This document shows, piece after piece, positions 38,291 through 47,817 of a stretch of DNA of 64,000 nt (the stretch's first letter is position 1; the number at the start of each line of letters is the position of its first letter). Source of the DNA: Pseudooceanicola endophyticus (GTDB lineage: Bacteria; Pseudomonadota; Alphaproteobacteria; Rhodobacterales; Rhodobacteraceae); NCBI RefSeq assembly GCF_018760365.1, contig NZ_JAHIAB010000013.1, positions 62,001 to 126,000 of the forward strand, read 5' to 3'. Below the pieces are notes generated by a model. That model did no database searches. It was not told the DNA's origin and saw only the letters and a program-made list of their open reading frames with translations. The position numbers and the translations under genes are program-made.

Positions 38291-38728
38291 CCCCGCGCGG
38301 GGCGGCACCCAAACACCCAACCTGCGCGGGTGCCGCAGCGACAGCAAAGCCCTACGAACCTCTGACTTTCCGAATCACCCCTTCCCAGATCGCGATGCTG
38401 CAAAGCAGCGATCACAATTGGGAGCGATCCCATGGCCCGGGGGGGGGACCAGAAGGGATGGATTCTGTGAATTCAAAATTCCCGCACTGAAAAGTAAGGA
38501 AATTAATGCAAATAAAGAAAACCTACCGGAAACTTGAAAATTCACTTTATTTTTATGGGGTCACGCGTCGGCCGGCACCGGAAACAGATCCGGGGTTGCA
38601 AAAGATGATGTCGGATCCACCGCTCCGGTCGGTTGCCGACCTCCTGTCAAGCCTATAGCGCTAGGGTGGACAATTTGACTCACTCATCCGTGGGCTGTGT
38701 CGGCTCCACCTAACGGCAGGACAAACCA
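38290..38728. other. Intergenic region before the gluconate-type dehydrogenase operon
   Basis: Begins with a GCCCC-GCGC-GGGGC palindrome just after soxR (possible terminator). It then holds a run of nine G (38439-38447), an AT-rich patch (about 38475-38560) unlike the rest of the window, a small ORF (38506-38658) and a TAGCGCTA palindrome at 38656-38663 followed by TTGACT. The promoter of the dehydrogenase is probably at the right end. Confidence 0.5.
38506..38658 (+). CDS. Candidate small protein, 50 residues
   Basis: ATG at 38506 is preceded by AAGGA five bases upstream, a good RBS, and the frame ends at TAG 38656-38658. The peptide begins MQIKKTYRKLENSLYFYG and ends PPLRSVADLLSSL; a basic, aromatic start and an amphipathic end. 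The first third is AT-rich, unlike neighbouring genes, which may mean foreign origin or simply a promoter region. I do not recognise it and would not insist it is translated; the RBS and position are the only evidence. Confidence 0.3.
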   Translation: MQIKKTYRKLENSLYFYGVTRRPAPETDPGLQKMMSDPPLRSVADLLSSL

Positions 38729-39430
38729 ATGACAGATCTACCCGGATATCCGAGCCGCCGGGGCTTCCTGAAAGCCACGGCAGCCGGCTTTGCGCTTTCA
38801 GGCGTCGCGATGTCGGCAAAGGCGGCGGACAAGACCCCGCCGGTGCCCCTCGACCAGTACGAGCGCAGCTATTTCACCGCCGAGGAATGGGCCTTCGTGA
38901 TGGCCGCCACCGCGCGGCTGATCCCCTCCGAAGGCAATGGCCCCGGCGCCCTCGAGGCGCGCGTTCCGGTCTTCCTCGACCTTCAGCTGGCCGGGCGCTA
39001 CGGCGCCGCCTCCGACTGGTACATGGAAGGCCCCCATGATCCCGGCGCCGAACCGGCCCGCGGCTGGCAGACCCCGCTGACCCCAGCCGAAGTCTACCGC
39101 CAGGCCATTCCCGCTTTCGATGCCTGGTGCGCCGACACCTATGGCAAGGGCTTTGCCGCCCTTTCCCCCCAGGACCAGGACGCCGCGCTGAGCGCCCTGC
39201 AGAAGGGCGAGGCGCCCCTCGCGCCCGAGCTGCGCGAATTCTTCGGCATTCTGCTGGCCAACACCAAGGAAGGCTACTTTGCCGACCCGATCTACGGCGG
39301 CAACCACGACATGCAGTCCTGGGTCTACATCGGCTTCCCCGGCGCGCGCGCCGCGTTCCGCGAATGGCCCGAGCGCCACAACGTGAAATACCCGCTGGGC
39401 CCGGTGTCCATCACGGGCGAAAGGGCTTGA
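38729..39430 (+). CDS. Gluconate 2-dehydrogenase-type subunit 3 (small subunit), Tat-exported
   Basis: 233 residues, DUF1348/gluconate_2-dh3 family. A Tat signal is present (PSRRGFLKATAAGFALSG, cleaved near AKA-ADK), so the small subunit carries the export signal for the complex. Body motifs: YFTAEEWAFVMAATARLIPS and the C-terminal GYFADPIYGGNHDMQSW. It is the first of a small-large-cytochrome operon, and the FAD subunit has no signal of its own, which fits co-export by hitch-hiking. The sugar or polyol oxidised is not determined (gluconate, 2-ketogluconate, fructose and sorbitol dehydrogenases share this layout). Confidence 0.9.
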   Translation: MTDLPGYPSRRGFLKATAAGFALSGVAMSAKAADKTPPVPLDQYERSYFTAEEWAFVMAATARLIPSEGNGPGALEARVPVFLDLQLAGRYGAASDWYMEGPHDPGAEPARGWQTPLTPAEVYRQAIPAFDAWCADTYGKGFAALSPQDQDAALSALQKGEAPLAPELREFFGILLANTKEGYFADPIYGGNHDMQSWVYIGFPGARAAFREWPERHNVKYPLGPVSITGERA

Positions 39431-39432
39431 AC

Positions 39433-41202
39433 ATGGCACGTCAGGAAAAGAAGAAGGACGTCGTCATTGTCGGCCTCGGCTGGACCGGGTCCATCGCCGG
39501 GATCGAGCTGGCACGCGAGGGTCTGGAGATCGTCGCGCTGGAACGTGGACGCGACCAGAACACGGTGCCCGAGTTCAAGTATCCCAACCAGATCGACGAA
39601 CTGAAATACGGCGTCCGCCTTGAGAACATGCAGAAGCCGGCACAGCAGACCGTCACCGTGCGCCGCAATGGCGACGAGACGGCGCTGCCCTATCGCCACC
39701 TCGGCTCCTTCCTGCCCGGCAACGGCGTCGGCGGCGCGGGCACCCACTGGAACGGCCTGTTCTGGCGGCCCCAGGCCGAAGAGATGCGTCTGCGCTCTTA
39801 CGTGAAGGAAAACTGGGGCGAAGGCATCATCCCCGAGGGCATGAACCTGGGCGACTACCCGGTCAGCTACGAGGAGATGGAGCCCTATTTCGCCCATTTC
39901 GAGAAGGTGGCGGGCATTTCCGGCCAGGCCGGCAACGTCAACGGCGAGATCCGCGAGGGCGGCAACCCGTTCGAGGCCCCGCGCTCGACCGAATACCCGA
40001 TGCCGCCGATGGCGCGGACCTATGACAGCGCCAAGTTCCACGATGCCTGCAAGGCCGCCGGCTACCACCCGTTCCAGGCGCCCGCCGGCATTGCCTCCAC
40101 GTCCTACGTGAACCCCTACGGGATGCAGATGGGGCCCTGCAACTACTGCGGTTTCTGCGAACGCTACGGCTGCTACCAGTATTCGAAATCCTCGCCGCAG
40201 ACGACCATCCTGGACGCGCTGAAGCGGATGCCCAACTTCGAATACCGCACCCATTCCGAGGTGCTGAAGGTCGAACTGGCCGCCGATGGCAAGACCGCCA
40301 CCGGCGTCACCTACTGGGACGAGGCCGCGCAGGAAGAGGTCTTCCAGCCCGCCGACATGGTGATCCTGTCCTCCTACCAGCTCAACAACGTGCACCTGAT
40401 GCTGGTGTCCGGGCTGGCCGCCCCCTACGACCCCGCCACCGGCGAGGGCGTGCTGGGCAAGAACTACGCCTACCAGATGACCGGCGGCGTGTCGCTCTAC
40501 TACAGGGATGCCAACTTCAACCCCTTCGTCGGCACCGGCGCCAACGGCGTGTGCATCGACGACTTCTCGGTCAACCAGAACGACTTCGGCAAGCTGGGCT
40601 TCATCGGCGGCGCCTACTGGCGTTCGGGCACGTTCAACGGCCAGCCGATCCGGTCGATGTCGCTGCCGCCGGGCACCCCCAGCTGGGGCGCGGGCTGGAA
40701 GGAAGGCATCGGTGAATGGTACGGCCACGCCATGTCGATCGGCGCGCATGGCTCTCACATGTCCTATGCCAACAACCACCTCGACCTGGACCCGACCTAC
40801 AGGGATCGCCACGGTCGCCCGCTGATGCGGATGACCTTCAACTGGCAGGACAACGACCTGCGGATGATCCAGTACATGAAGACCCAGATGGAGCCGCTTG
40901 CCGCCACCATGCAGGCCGACATCACCAAGTCGAGCTTCAAGGACATCGGCGCGCAATACGATGTCCGGCCCTACCAGACCACGCACAACACCGGCGGACA
41001 CATCATGTCCGAAAACGCCCGCGAGGGCGTGGTGAACAAGTACTGCCAGTCCTGGGGCCAGCACAACGTCTTCGTCATGGGCGCCGGCAACTTCGTGCAG
41101 AACACGCAATACAACCCCACCGGCCTGGTCGGCGGTCTGGCCTACCACACGGTGGACGCGATCCGCACCCAGTACCTGTCCAACCCGCGCCCGCTGGTCT
41201 GA
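39433..41202 (+). CDS. GMC-family FAD dehydrogenase, large subunit of membrane sugar-acid dehydrogenase
   Basis: 589 residues. The FAD-binding VVIVGLGWTGSIAGIELA is at about residues 9-27, with no signal peptide before it. Family features include LPGNGVGGAGTHWNGLFWRP, a cysteine-rich loop CNYCGFCERYGC that could hold an iron-sulfur cluster, as in fructose dehydrogenase large subunits, and the C-terminal HNTGGHIMSE and NPTGLVGGLAYHT with the catalytic His/Asn. It begins two bases after the small-subunit stop. Oxidises a sugar or sugar acid in the periplasm, passing electrons to the cytochrome subunit. Confidence 0.92.
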   Translation: MARQEKKKDVVIVGLGWTGSIAGIELAREGLEIVALERGRDQNTVPEFKYPNQIDELKYGVRLENMQKPAQQTVTVRRNGDETALPYRHLGSFLPGNGVGGAGTHWNGLFWRPQAEEMRLRSYVKENWGEGIIPEGMNLGDYPVSYEEMEPYFAHFEKVAGISGQAGNVNGEIREGGNPFEAPRSTEYPMPPMARTYDSAKFHDACKAAGYHPFQAPAGIASTSYVNPYGMQMGPCNYCGFCERYGCYQYSKSSPQTTILDALKRMPNFEYRTHSEVLKVELAADGKTATGVTYWDEAAQEEVFQPADMVILSSYQLNNVHLMLVSGLAAPYDPATGEGVLGKNYAYQMTGGVSLYYRDANFNPFVGTGANGVCIDDFSVNQNDFGKLGFIGGAYWRSGTFNGQPIRSMSLPPGTPSWGAGWKEGIGEWYGHAMSIGAHGSHMSYANNHLDLDPTYRDRHGRPLMRMTFNWQDNDLRMIQYMKTQMEPLAATMQADITKSSFKDIGAQYDVRPYQTTHNTGGHIMSENAREGVVNKYCQSWGQHNVFVMGAGNFVQNTQYNPTGLVGGLAYHTVDAIRTQYLSNPRPLV

Positions 41203-41214
41203 GGAGCCTGACCG

Positions 41215-42570
41215 ATGAAAACCTTCCTGAAGATCATCGCGGGCCTCGTCGTGCTGGGCGTCCTCGCCCTGCTGGCCTTCCTCTTCGTCCCCGTCCAGCG
41301 CTCGGCCCCGACCGAGACGCTGGCGGCGGACTGGACCCCGGAACCGGGCCGCGGCGAATACGTCATGCGCGCCGGCGACTGCGCCGCCTGCCACACCGCC
41401 GAGGGTGGCAAGCCGCTGGCCGGCGGGCGCGCCATCGAAAGCCCGATGGGCACGATCTGGGCCACCAACATCACCCCCGACAAGGACACCGGCATCGGCA
41501 CCTGGTCGCTGGATGATTTCCGCGCCGCCCTGGTCGACGGCCTGACACCGGACGGAGAGCACCTCTATCCGGCGATGCCCTACGAAAACTACCGCTTCAT
41601 GAGCGAACAGGACATCCGCGCGCTTTACGACTACCTCATGACCGAGGTGCCGGCGGTGCGCAGCGACGTCGAGGAGACCCGGCTGGACTTCCCGTTCAAC
41701 CTGCGTTTCGGCATCCGGGCCTGGAACTGGGTCGCCCTGCGCGGCGGCATCGGCTTTGAGCCCACCGCCGGGGACGACCTGCAGGCCCGCGGCCAGTATC
41801 TGGTCGAAGGCCCCGGCCACTGCGCGGCCTGCCACAGCCCGCGCAACAGCTTCATGGCCCAGGCCGGGACCCATGCGGGCGAAGCGGGCTTCCTGACCGG
41901 CGGTGTGGTCGGCGACTGGGCCGCCCCGGCGCTGCACGGCCCCGAAAGCGCGCTGAAGGACTGGAGCGTGACGGAACTGGCCGCCTATCTGGCAACGGGG
42001 CGCAACGCGCATTCCGCCGCCAACGGCGAGATGGGCCTGGTGATCAAGGACTCCACCCAGTACCTGAGCGACCAGGACAACATCGCCATGGCCGCCTTCC
42101 TGAAGGGTCTGGACGGCAAGGTGAGCGATGTGCCGCAAAGCCTCTCCGTCGCCCTGCCGCAGGTCCTGCCCCCGGCCAAGGCCGACGATGCCGGCGCCGA
42201 GACCGCGAAGATGCTGACCGAGGCAAACCCCGAGATGCCGCTGGGCGCGCGTCTCTACCTCGACAACTGCTCGGCCTGCCACTTCGTGACCGGCAAGGGT
42301 GCGCCGGGGATCTTCCCCGAACTCGCCGGCAACACGCTGGTGACCTCGGACCAGAAGACCCCGCTGATCTCGGTGATCCTGCACGGTGCCAGCGTTCCCT
42401 CGACCCGGGAACGCCCCGAGGCCCTGGTGATGCAGGGCTATGGCGAGCGGCTGGATGACAGCGAGGTCGCGGCGCTGGCCAGCTTCCTGCGCCAGGCCTG
42501 GGGCAATGCCGCCCCCGCCGTGAGCGAAGCCGATGTCGCCGCCGTCCGGAGCGCCGCCCCCGCGCACTGA
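41215..42570 (+). CDS. Triheme cytochrome c subunit of the sugar-acid dehydrogenase
   Basis: 451 residues. An N-terminal membrane anchor (IIAGLVVLGVLALLAFLFVP) is followed by three class I heme c sites: CAACH at 56-60, CAACH at 203-207 and CSACH at 352-356. This three-heme layout is that of the cytochrome subunits of gluconate, 2-ketogluconate and fructose dehydrogenases, which pass electrons to ubiquinone. It completes the operon and is followed by a strong terminator at 42599-42628. Confidence 0.95.
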   Translation: MKTFLKIIAGLVVLGVLALLAFLFVPVQRSAPTETLAADWTPEPGRGEYVMRAGDCAACHTAEGGKPLAGGRAIESPMGTIWATNITPDKDTGIGTWSLDDFRAALVDGLTPDGEHLYPAMPYENYRFMSEQDIRALYDYLMTEVPAVRSDVEETRLDFPFNLRFGIRAWNWVALRGGIGFEPTAGDDLQARGQYLVEGPGHCAACHSPRNSFMAQAGTHAGEAGFLTGGVVGDWAAPALHGPESALKDWSVTELAAYLATGRNAHSAANGEMGLVIKDSTQYLSDQDNIAMAAFLKGLDGKVSDVPQSLSVALPQVLPPAKADDAGAETAKMLTEANPEMPLGARLYLDNCSACHFVTGKGAPGIFPELAGNTLVTSDQKTPLISVILHGASVPSTRERPEALVMQGYGERLDDSEVAALASFLRQAWGNAAPAVSEADVAAVRSAAPAH

Positions 42571-42598
42571 ATTCCGGGCGCCGCGCCCCGCAAACCCG

Positions 42599-42628
42599 AA
42601 AGGGCCGGTCCCCGCGACCGGCCCTTTT
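42599..42628 (+). terminator. Intrinsic terminator of the dehydrogenase operon
   Basis: AAAGGGCCGGTC and GACCGGCCCTTT, 12-base perfect arms with a 5-base loop, ending in TTTT. The best intrinsic terminator in the window. Confidence 0.85.
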
Positions 42629-42790
42629 GCCGTCCGGACAGTTGCCCGCCGCGAAAATCCCGGTTTCCAAACGCCGGGCCTGCCAGTAAGCACGCCGGAA
42701 AGCGCCGCAGGGCCGCAGGACCCGGACCCGAAGGTCCGCCCGGCGGCCTGTCCAGCCCGTCCCGAAGCCCAGCGAACTGACCATCTGACC

Positions 42791-44104
42791 ATGACCTCTG
42801 CCAACCGCCTGCAAGCTGCCCTCGATCTCATGGGGGACCTCGATCGCGTCGCGCGCCCCGCGGATGCCGTTGTCTCGGCCTGGTTCCGCGCCCGGCGCAA
42901 GATGGATGACCGCGATCGCGGCGCCCTGCTGGAGCGGCTGAACGCGATCCTGCGGCACCGGGCCCGGCTGGGTTGGTGGCTGGAGCGCCACGGTCGCCCC
43001 GACACGCCCCGCAACCGGCTGCTGGCCTGGCTGAGCCTGGGCGAGGGCCAGCCGCCCGAGCAGATCCGCCGCCAGTTCAGCGGCGCAAAATTCGCCCCCG
43101 CCCCGCTGACGGCCCAGGAAGACACCCTGCTGACCAAGCTGCGGGGCAGCACCATGGTCCATCCGGCGATGTCGCAGGAGGTGCGGCTGGAATGCCCCGA
43201 CTGGGCCGCGGAGCCGCTGCACCGCCGCTTCGGCGACAGTTTCGAGGCCGAAATGGCCGCACTTCTGACGCCCCCGACGCTGGACCTGCGGGTCAACACC
43301 CTCAAGGCCGACCGCGCCGAGGTGCTGCGCGCCCTGGAGGCGCAGGATCTGCAGCCCGAGCCCTCCGGTCTGGCACCGCAGGGGATCCGGCTGCGCACGC
43401 GCCTGTCGCTGGCCCGGCTTGAGCCGCTGAAATCCGGCGCGGTCGAGATCCAGGACGAGGGCTCCCAGCTGGTCGCCATGCTGGTCGAGGCCGGTCCCGG
43501 CGATCGCGTGGTCGATTTCTGCGCCGGTGCCGGCGGCAAGACGCTGGCGATTGCCGCGCAGATGGAAAACAAGGGCCGCATCATCGCCTGCGACGTCAAC
43601 GAGGGACGGCTGAAACGCGCCTCGGAACGGTTCCGCAAGGCCGGCGTGCACAATGCCGAAACCCGGCTTCTGACGAGTGAGACCGACCGCTGGGTGAAAC
43701 GCCACAAGGGCAGCTTCGACCGCGTTCTGGTCGATGCCCCCTGCAGCGGCACCGGCACCTGGCGGCGCAATCCCGATGCCCGCTGGCGCGCCCCCGAGGA
43801 ACAGGGCCTCGACAGCCTGATCGCCCTGCAGGCCCGCATCCTGTCCAGCGCCGCGCGGCTGGTGAAACCGGGCGGGCGCCTGGTCTACGCCACCTGCTCT
43901 CTGCTGCCCGAGGAGAACGAGGCGCAGGTCGACGCCTTCCTGGCCGCGCATCCCGACTTCCGCATCCTGCCGCTGTCCGAGGCCGCGCCGGGCATCGCCT
44001 CGGCGCATCCCGTCCATCTGTCGCTGACGCCCGCGCGCCATGACACCGACGGCTTCTTTGCGGCGATCCTGCTGCGGGAGGCGGCAGATCCGGCACAGGC
44101 CTGA
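42791..44104 (+). CDS. RsmB/NOP2-family RNA (cytosine-C5) methyltransferase
   Basis: 437 residues from ATG 42791, reached after the terminator. The SAM-binding domain has VDFCAGAGGKTLAIAA (motif I), CDVNEGRLKRA (motif II), and the two catalytic cysteines of the family: Cys318 in DAPCSGTGTWRRNP (motif IV) and Cys369 in ATCSLLPEEN (motif VI). The N-terminal NusB-like helical region is present but unlike RsmB of E. coli, so the target may be 16S rRNA C967 or another RNA cytosine. Single-gene unit. Confidence 0.93.
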   Translation: MTSANRLQAALDLMGDLDRVARPADAVVSAWFRARRKMDDRDRGALLERLNAILRHRARLGWWLERHGRPDTPRNRLLAWLSLGEGQPPEQIRRQFSGAKFAPAPLTAQEDTLLTKLRGSTMVHPAMSQEVRLECPDWAAEPLHRRFGDSFEAEMAALLTPPTLDLRVNTLKADRAEVLRALEAQDLQPEPSGLAPQGIRLRTRLSLARLEPLKSGAVEIQDEGSQLVAMLVEAGPGDRVVDFCAGAGGKTLAIAAQMENKGRIIACDVNEGRLKRASERFRKAGVHNAETRLLTSETDRWVKRHKGSFDRVLVDAPCSGTGTWRRNPDARWRAPEEQGLDSLIALQARILSSAARLVKPGGRLVYATCSLLPEENEAQVDAFLAAHPDFRILPLSEAAPGIASAHPVHLSLTPARHDTDGFFAAILLREAADPAQA

Positions 44105-44751
44105 GACCGGATGGCGGGGGCATGGTGCCCCCCGGTCAGATATCCGGGGGCCACCGGTCATCTGCCAGGCCGCCGGAAGGCTGCCCCGTCCTCACCAACT
44201 CCCGGGCGGGCCGCAATCGGGCGAAGGGCGTCACTATGGCAGGATCGCGGCGGGCCGCCGGTGCGGCCAGCGCCATCCCCCGGGCCATTGGCCAGGCGCC
44301 GGGTGCACGACCGGGCCGGAAGATCAGCCGTCATCGTGATTGCCAGCATGTGATCATCCAGCGCCCTACCTAACGCAGACAGCCCGCCCGGTGCGTCCGG
44401 CGGGATCCGCACGGGCCTGCCCCGGCGGCCCTCCTTATCGATATTGCGGGCGATGGCCTTCCGACTCTCGGGCAGGCAGGGCCGGTCTTCAACGGTCCTC
44501 GTCGTCATGGATCCGCCGGGGTTCATGCCTGTGGCCGTCATTGCCCGCGTGGAAGAGGGCTTGCCCTCCGGTCGATTGGCCAAAGCGTGGAGATCGCGCA
44601 TTCGTCCCTGATCCGCGTCGATGGTGGGGCGCGCGCCAGCGCTTGGCCGCAGGTCGCGATGCGCGGCGCTTGGGTGCCATGGCGGACAGGGAAGCACAGG
44701 CCCCGGGACGCCGTTGCGAAGGTTGCCGCCCCTGAGCGGGGCGGCAAACGC
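44105..44751. other. Gene-free region between the RNA methyltransferase and the sulfatase
   Basis: About 650 bases. Apart from the hairpin at 44124-44155 I see nothing I can support. A - strand frame from 44508 to 44158 (starting MTTRTVEDRPCLPESRKAIA) is open but has no family resemblance; it could be a decayed gene. Confidence 0.45.
44124..44155 (+). terminator. Hairpin after the RNA methyltransferase gene
   Basis: GGTGCCCCCCGG and CCGGGGGCCACC, 12-base arms with one mismatch, 8-base loop, 20 bases after the stop. Confidence 0.5.
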
Positions 44752-46986
44752 TCAGTCGATATCGAGCGTGTCAGGCATCAGGCCGCTGTCGGCGCCAAGG
44801 GCATAGTCCACCCGTAGCAGACGGCCCCGGAACGCGGGCGCATCGCGGCGGTCGGGATCGACGGGCTCGGGGTGGCTGGCGCCGAACTTCAGCGGTGCCA
44901 GCGACAGCCGCAGCAGGGTGCGCGGGAAGTCGCACGCGCCCGCCGCCACGCCGTCGATCAGCAGCCGTCCCCGGCCCTGCAACGACCCGGTCTTGTCGAA
45001 CTCGAAGGTCAGCGTGCTGCGCCCCAGCGGCACCTCCCGGTCCGAGACCAGCCGGGTCACGCCGGTGCCGGCGGCGTTGTAGACATAGACCAGCCGGTTT
45101 TCGATGATGTCGAGCCCGTAGCCCCCGTGGCAGCTGCCGAAGCAGACCAGCGTCCCGTCCTGATCGGGGCTGTCGCGCTCCACCGTGACGGTGATGCTGT
45201 GCGGGCGATCCTGGGTCAGCGGCGCGGTTTCCGGGGGGATCGGGGACAGCGGCGGATGGAACGTGTAGCTGGCGCGCCAGCGCGGCGCGCCCGGGCGGTA
45301 GGCGGGCTTGAACAGCACGTCGCTGTCATCCAGCGGCTCGACCCCGTAGCGGCCCGCCTCCGCCCACCAGCGTTCCTTCAGCTCGGTCAGCTTGCCGGGC
45401 ATCTCTGCCGCAAGATCGCGGGTCTCCGAGAAATCCTCGTCCAGGTGGTACAGCTCCCAGGCCTCGGACTCGAAATCGGTGCCGGCCTTGTGGCAGGTGA
45501 CCGCCTTCCAGCCCTGGTGCCAGATGCTGCGATGGCCGTACATCTCGAAATACTGGGTCTTCTTGAGGGTCTCGGCCCCGGGTTCGAGGAAGCTGTAGGC
45601 AAAGCTCTCGCCGTGCACGGGCATCTGCGGCACGCCGCTGATCACCTCGGGCGCGGTGTAGCCGCACAGTTCCAGCACCGTCGGCGTGATGTCGGTGGCA
45701 TGGGTGAACTGGCTGCGGATACCGCCCGCCGCCTCGATCCCGGCAGGCCAGGAAAAGATCATCGGGTCGCGTACGCCGCCACCGTGGGTAAAGCTCTTGT
45801 AGAGCTTCAGCGGCGTGTTGGAAGCCTGCGCCCAGCCCCAGGGATAGTTGCCGAAGCTGCGCGGGCCGCCGATCTGGTCGATCTCCTGCGCCGAGACCTC
45901 GTAATCGTCCGAGATCCGGTTGAACCAGCGCAGCACGTTGGTGGTGCCGTCGGGATCGCAATCGACCGAGGCGCCGTTGTCGGAGATCAGCACGATGATC
46001 GTGTTCTCGCGCTGGCCGGTGCGGTCGAGGAAGTCGAGGACGCGGCCAAAGCTCTTGTCGGTATGGTCGAGGAAGGCGGCATAGGCCTCCTGCATCCGTT
46101 CGGAGACGGCGCGTTCCTCCTGCGACAGGTCGGCCCAGGGGCGCACGCCGGGGTTGGGATCGGGCAGCGCGGTGTCGGCGGGCACCAGCCCCATGCGCTT
46201 CTGCTTGGCCAGGCGGCGCTCACGTTCCTCGTCCCAGCCATGGGCGAAGGCTCCGCGATACTTCTCCATCGCCGCCGCAGGGGCGTGGTGGGGGAAGTGA
46301 CCCGCGCCGTAGCAGAGATAAAGGAAGAAGGGCTTGTCCGGCCAGATCGCCATCTTGTCGGACATGAAGCGCACCGCCCGGTCGGCCAGGTCATCGGACA
46401 GGTGATAGCCCTCTTCGGGGCTTTTCGGCGGTCGGGTCGGGTGGTTGTCCTCGAACAGCTCGGGGTAATACTGGTCGGTGCCGCCGTTCATGAAGCCGTA
46501 GAACCGGTCAAAGCCGCGGCCCAGCGGCCACTGGTCGAAGGGACCGGCGGCATTGGCCTGTTCCGTGGGCGCCAGGTGCCACTTGCCGACCGCATAGGTG
46601 GCAAAGCCCTGCATCCGCAGCATCTCGGCCAGGGTGCCGGCCTTGTGGTCGATGGCACCGCGCCCCGAGGGCCAGCCCATGTCGGCATTGGCGATGTAGC
46701 GCATCCCCACCGAATGGTGGTTGCGTCCGGTCAGCAGGCAGGCGCGGGTCGGAGAGCAGAGCGTCGTGGTGTGGAAATTCGCGTAGCGCAGCCCGTTGTC
46801 GGCAAGGCTGTCGAAGTTCCGGGTGTCGATGTCGGAGCCGAAGCAGCCGAGGTCGGCATAGCCCACATCGTCGAGCACCACGTAGATCACGTTCGGCTGG
46901 CCCTTGGGGCCGGCCGCGATGGGGGCGTAACGGCGATCGGACTCGTGATGGGTCCGCCCGATCATCTGGCGGGTGTCCTGGGTCAT
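44752..46986 (-). CDS. Arylsulfatase-type sulfatase (AtsA-like)
   Basis: 744-residue type I sulfatase. The Cys-type signature CSPTRACLLTGR holds Cys77, which must be changed to formylglycine for activity. Metal-binding Asp39-Asp40 (VVLDDVGYADLGCFG) and the downstream GKWHL and SDNGASVDCD segments match the AtsA/S1_4 group. About 200 C-terminal residues form an extra beta-rich module (FEFDKTGSLQGRGRLLIDG), longer than Pseudomonas AtsA (about 536 residues). The reading frame is intact although three other genes of its cassette are not. It can be active only if another formylglycine-generating enzyme exists elsewhere in the genome. Last gene of the gntR operon. Confidence 0.93.
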   Translation of the reverse strand: MTQDTRQMIGRTHHESDRRYAPIAAGPKGQPNVIYVVLDDVGYADLGCFGSDIDTRNFDSLADNGLRYANFHTTTLCSPTRACLLTGRNHHSVGMRYIANADMGWPSGRGAIDHKAGTLAEMLRMQGFATYAVGKWHLAPTEQANAAGPFDQWPLGRGFDRFYGFMNGGTDQYYPELFEDNHPTRPPKSPEEGYHLSDDLADRAVRFMSDKMAIWPDKPFFLYLCYGAGHFPHHAPAAAMEKYRGAFAHGWDEERERRLAKQKRMGLVPADTALPDPNPGVRPWADLSQEERAVSERMQEAYAAFLDHTDKSFGRVLDFLDRTGQRENTIIVLISDNGASVDCDPDGTTNVLRWFNRISDDYEVSAQEIDQIGGPRSFGNYPWGWAQASNTPLKLYKSFTHGGGVRDPMIFSWPAGIEAAGGIRSQFTHATDITPTVLELCGYTAPEVISGVPQMPVHGESFAYSFLEPGAETLKKTQYFEMYGHRSIWHQGWKAVTCHKAGTDFESEAWELYHLDEDFSETRDLAAEMPGKLTELKERWWAEAGRYGVEPLDDSDVLFKPAYRPGAPRWRASYTFHPPLSPIPPETAPLTQDRPHSITVTVERDSPDQDGTLVCFGSCHGGYGLDIIENRLVYVYNAAGTGVTRLVSDREVPLGRSTLTFEFDKTGSLQGRGRLLIDGVAAGACDFPRTLLRLSLAPLKFGASHPEPVDPDRRDAPAFRGRLLRVDYALGADSGLMPDTLDID

Positions 46987-47043
46987 GGGAAGGATCCTTG
47001 GGAAAGCATGGCGCAGCGCCCGGCAAGGCGCAGCGCAAGGAAA

Positions 47044-47817
47044 TCAGTAGCCGGTGACGCCGCGCAGGAAGTGCGCAAGCCAGCGCCGCCCGATCATCCG
47101 CCACAGGCGGTCGGCGGTGAAACCCAGCAGGCCCAGCACGATGATGGCGGCGAACATCCAGTCGACCTGAAAATACAGGCGGGCGGTCCAGATGATGTAG
47201 CCAAGACCCGCATTGGCGGCCAGCATCTCGGCCGCGGCGATCACCAGGAAGGAAGAGGCCAGCGCCAGCCGCATTCCGATGTAGATCGAAGGCAGTGCCG
47301 CCGGCACCGTCACCCTCAGGAAGACCTGGCGCGGGCTGGCGCCCAGGCAGCGCGCCGCGTTCAGCTTGTCCTGCGAGATCCCCGAGACGCCGCTTGCCGT
47401 GTTCACCATGACGATGAAGGCGGTGGCATAGGCGATCAGGACGATCTTGCTGAACTCTCCGACGCCGAACCAGACGATGAACAGCGTCACCAGCGCGATG
47501 GCGGGCACGAAGCGGAAAAAGTGGATGAACGGGTCGATCAGCGCCCGCGCGGTGCGCGACACGCCCACCGCCAGGCCCAGCGGTACCGCGATCAGGCTGC
47601 CCAGCACCCAGCCGCAGAGGATCCGCATCAGAGAGATCCCCATGGAGCTGAGCAGCGTGCCGTCCTTCAGCATCTGCCAGCCCCCCGCCAGCACCGCGAC
47701 CGGCGTCGGCAGGAACATCGGATCGACCAGCCAGGTCGAGGCCGCCTGCCACAGCAGCAGCACCGCCGCGACAGAGGCAATGGACAGGACGTAATCCCGG
47801 GTCATTCCGCGTGCCAT
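47044..47817 (-). CDS. ABC transporter permease, SsuC/TauC/AtsB-like
   Basis: 257 residues, single permease domain typical of the nitrate/sulfonate/taurine family. Six membrane segments and the EAA loop ([20 protein letters not shown]) are visible. It overlaps the end of the ATPase pseudogene by 16 bases and is followed after 57 bases by the sulfatase. Open and normal in length, but its ATPase and binding-protein partners are disrupted, so it would have no function unless another ATPase replaces them. Confidence 0.9.
   Translation of the reverse strand: MARGMTRDYVLSIASVAAVLLLWQAASTWLVDPMFLPTPVAVLAGGWQMLKDGTLLSSMGISLMRILCGWVLGSLIAVPLGLAVGVSRTARALIDPFIHFFRFVPAIALVTLFIVWFGVGEFSKIVLIAYATAFIVMVNTASGVSGISQDKLNAARCLGASPRQVFLRVTVPAALPSIYIGMRLALASSFLVIAAAEMLAANAGLGYIIWTARLYFQVDWMFAAIIVLGLLGFTADRLWRMIGRRWLAHFLRGVTGY

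Noticed and set aside
39325..43839. Very long - strand open frame (about 1500 codons) opposite the dehydrogenase operon, and many similar ones elsewhere
   Set aside because: GC-rich coding DNA leaves long open antisense frames. The composition is Arg/Gly/His/Gln-rich, has no motifs and lies entirely across good + strand genes.
44158..44697. Possible hypothetical protein on the - strand before the sulfatase
   Set aside because: No RBS at a sensible distance, no recognisable domain and a composition like other shadow frames.
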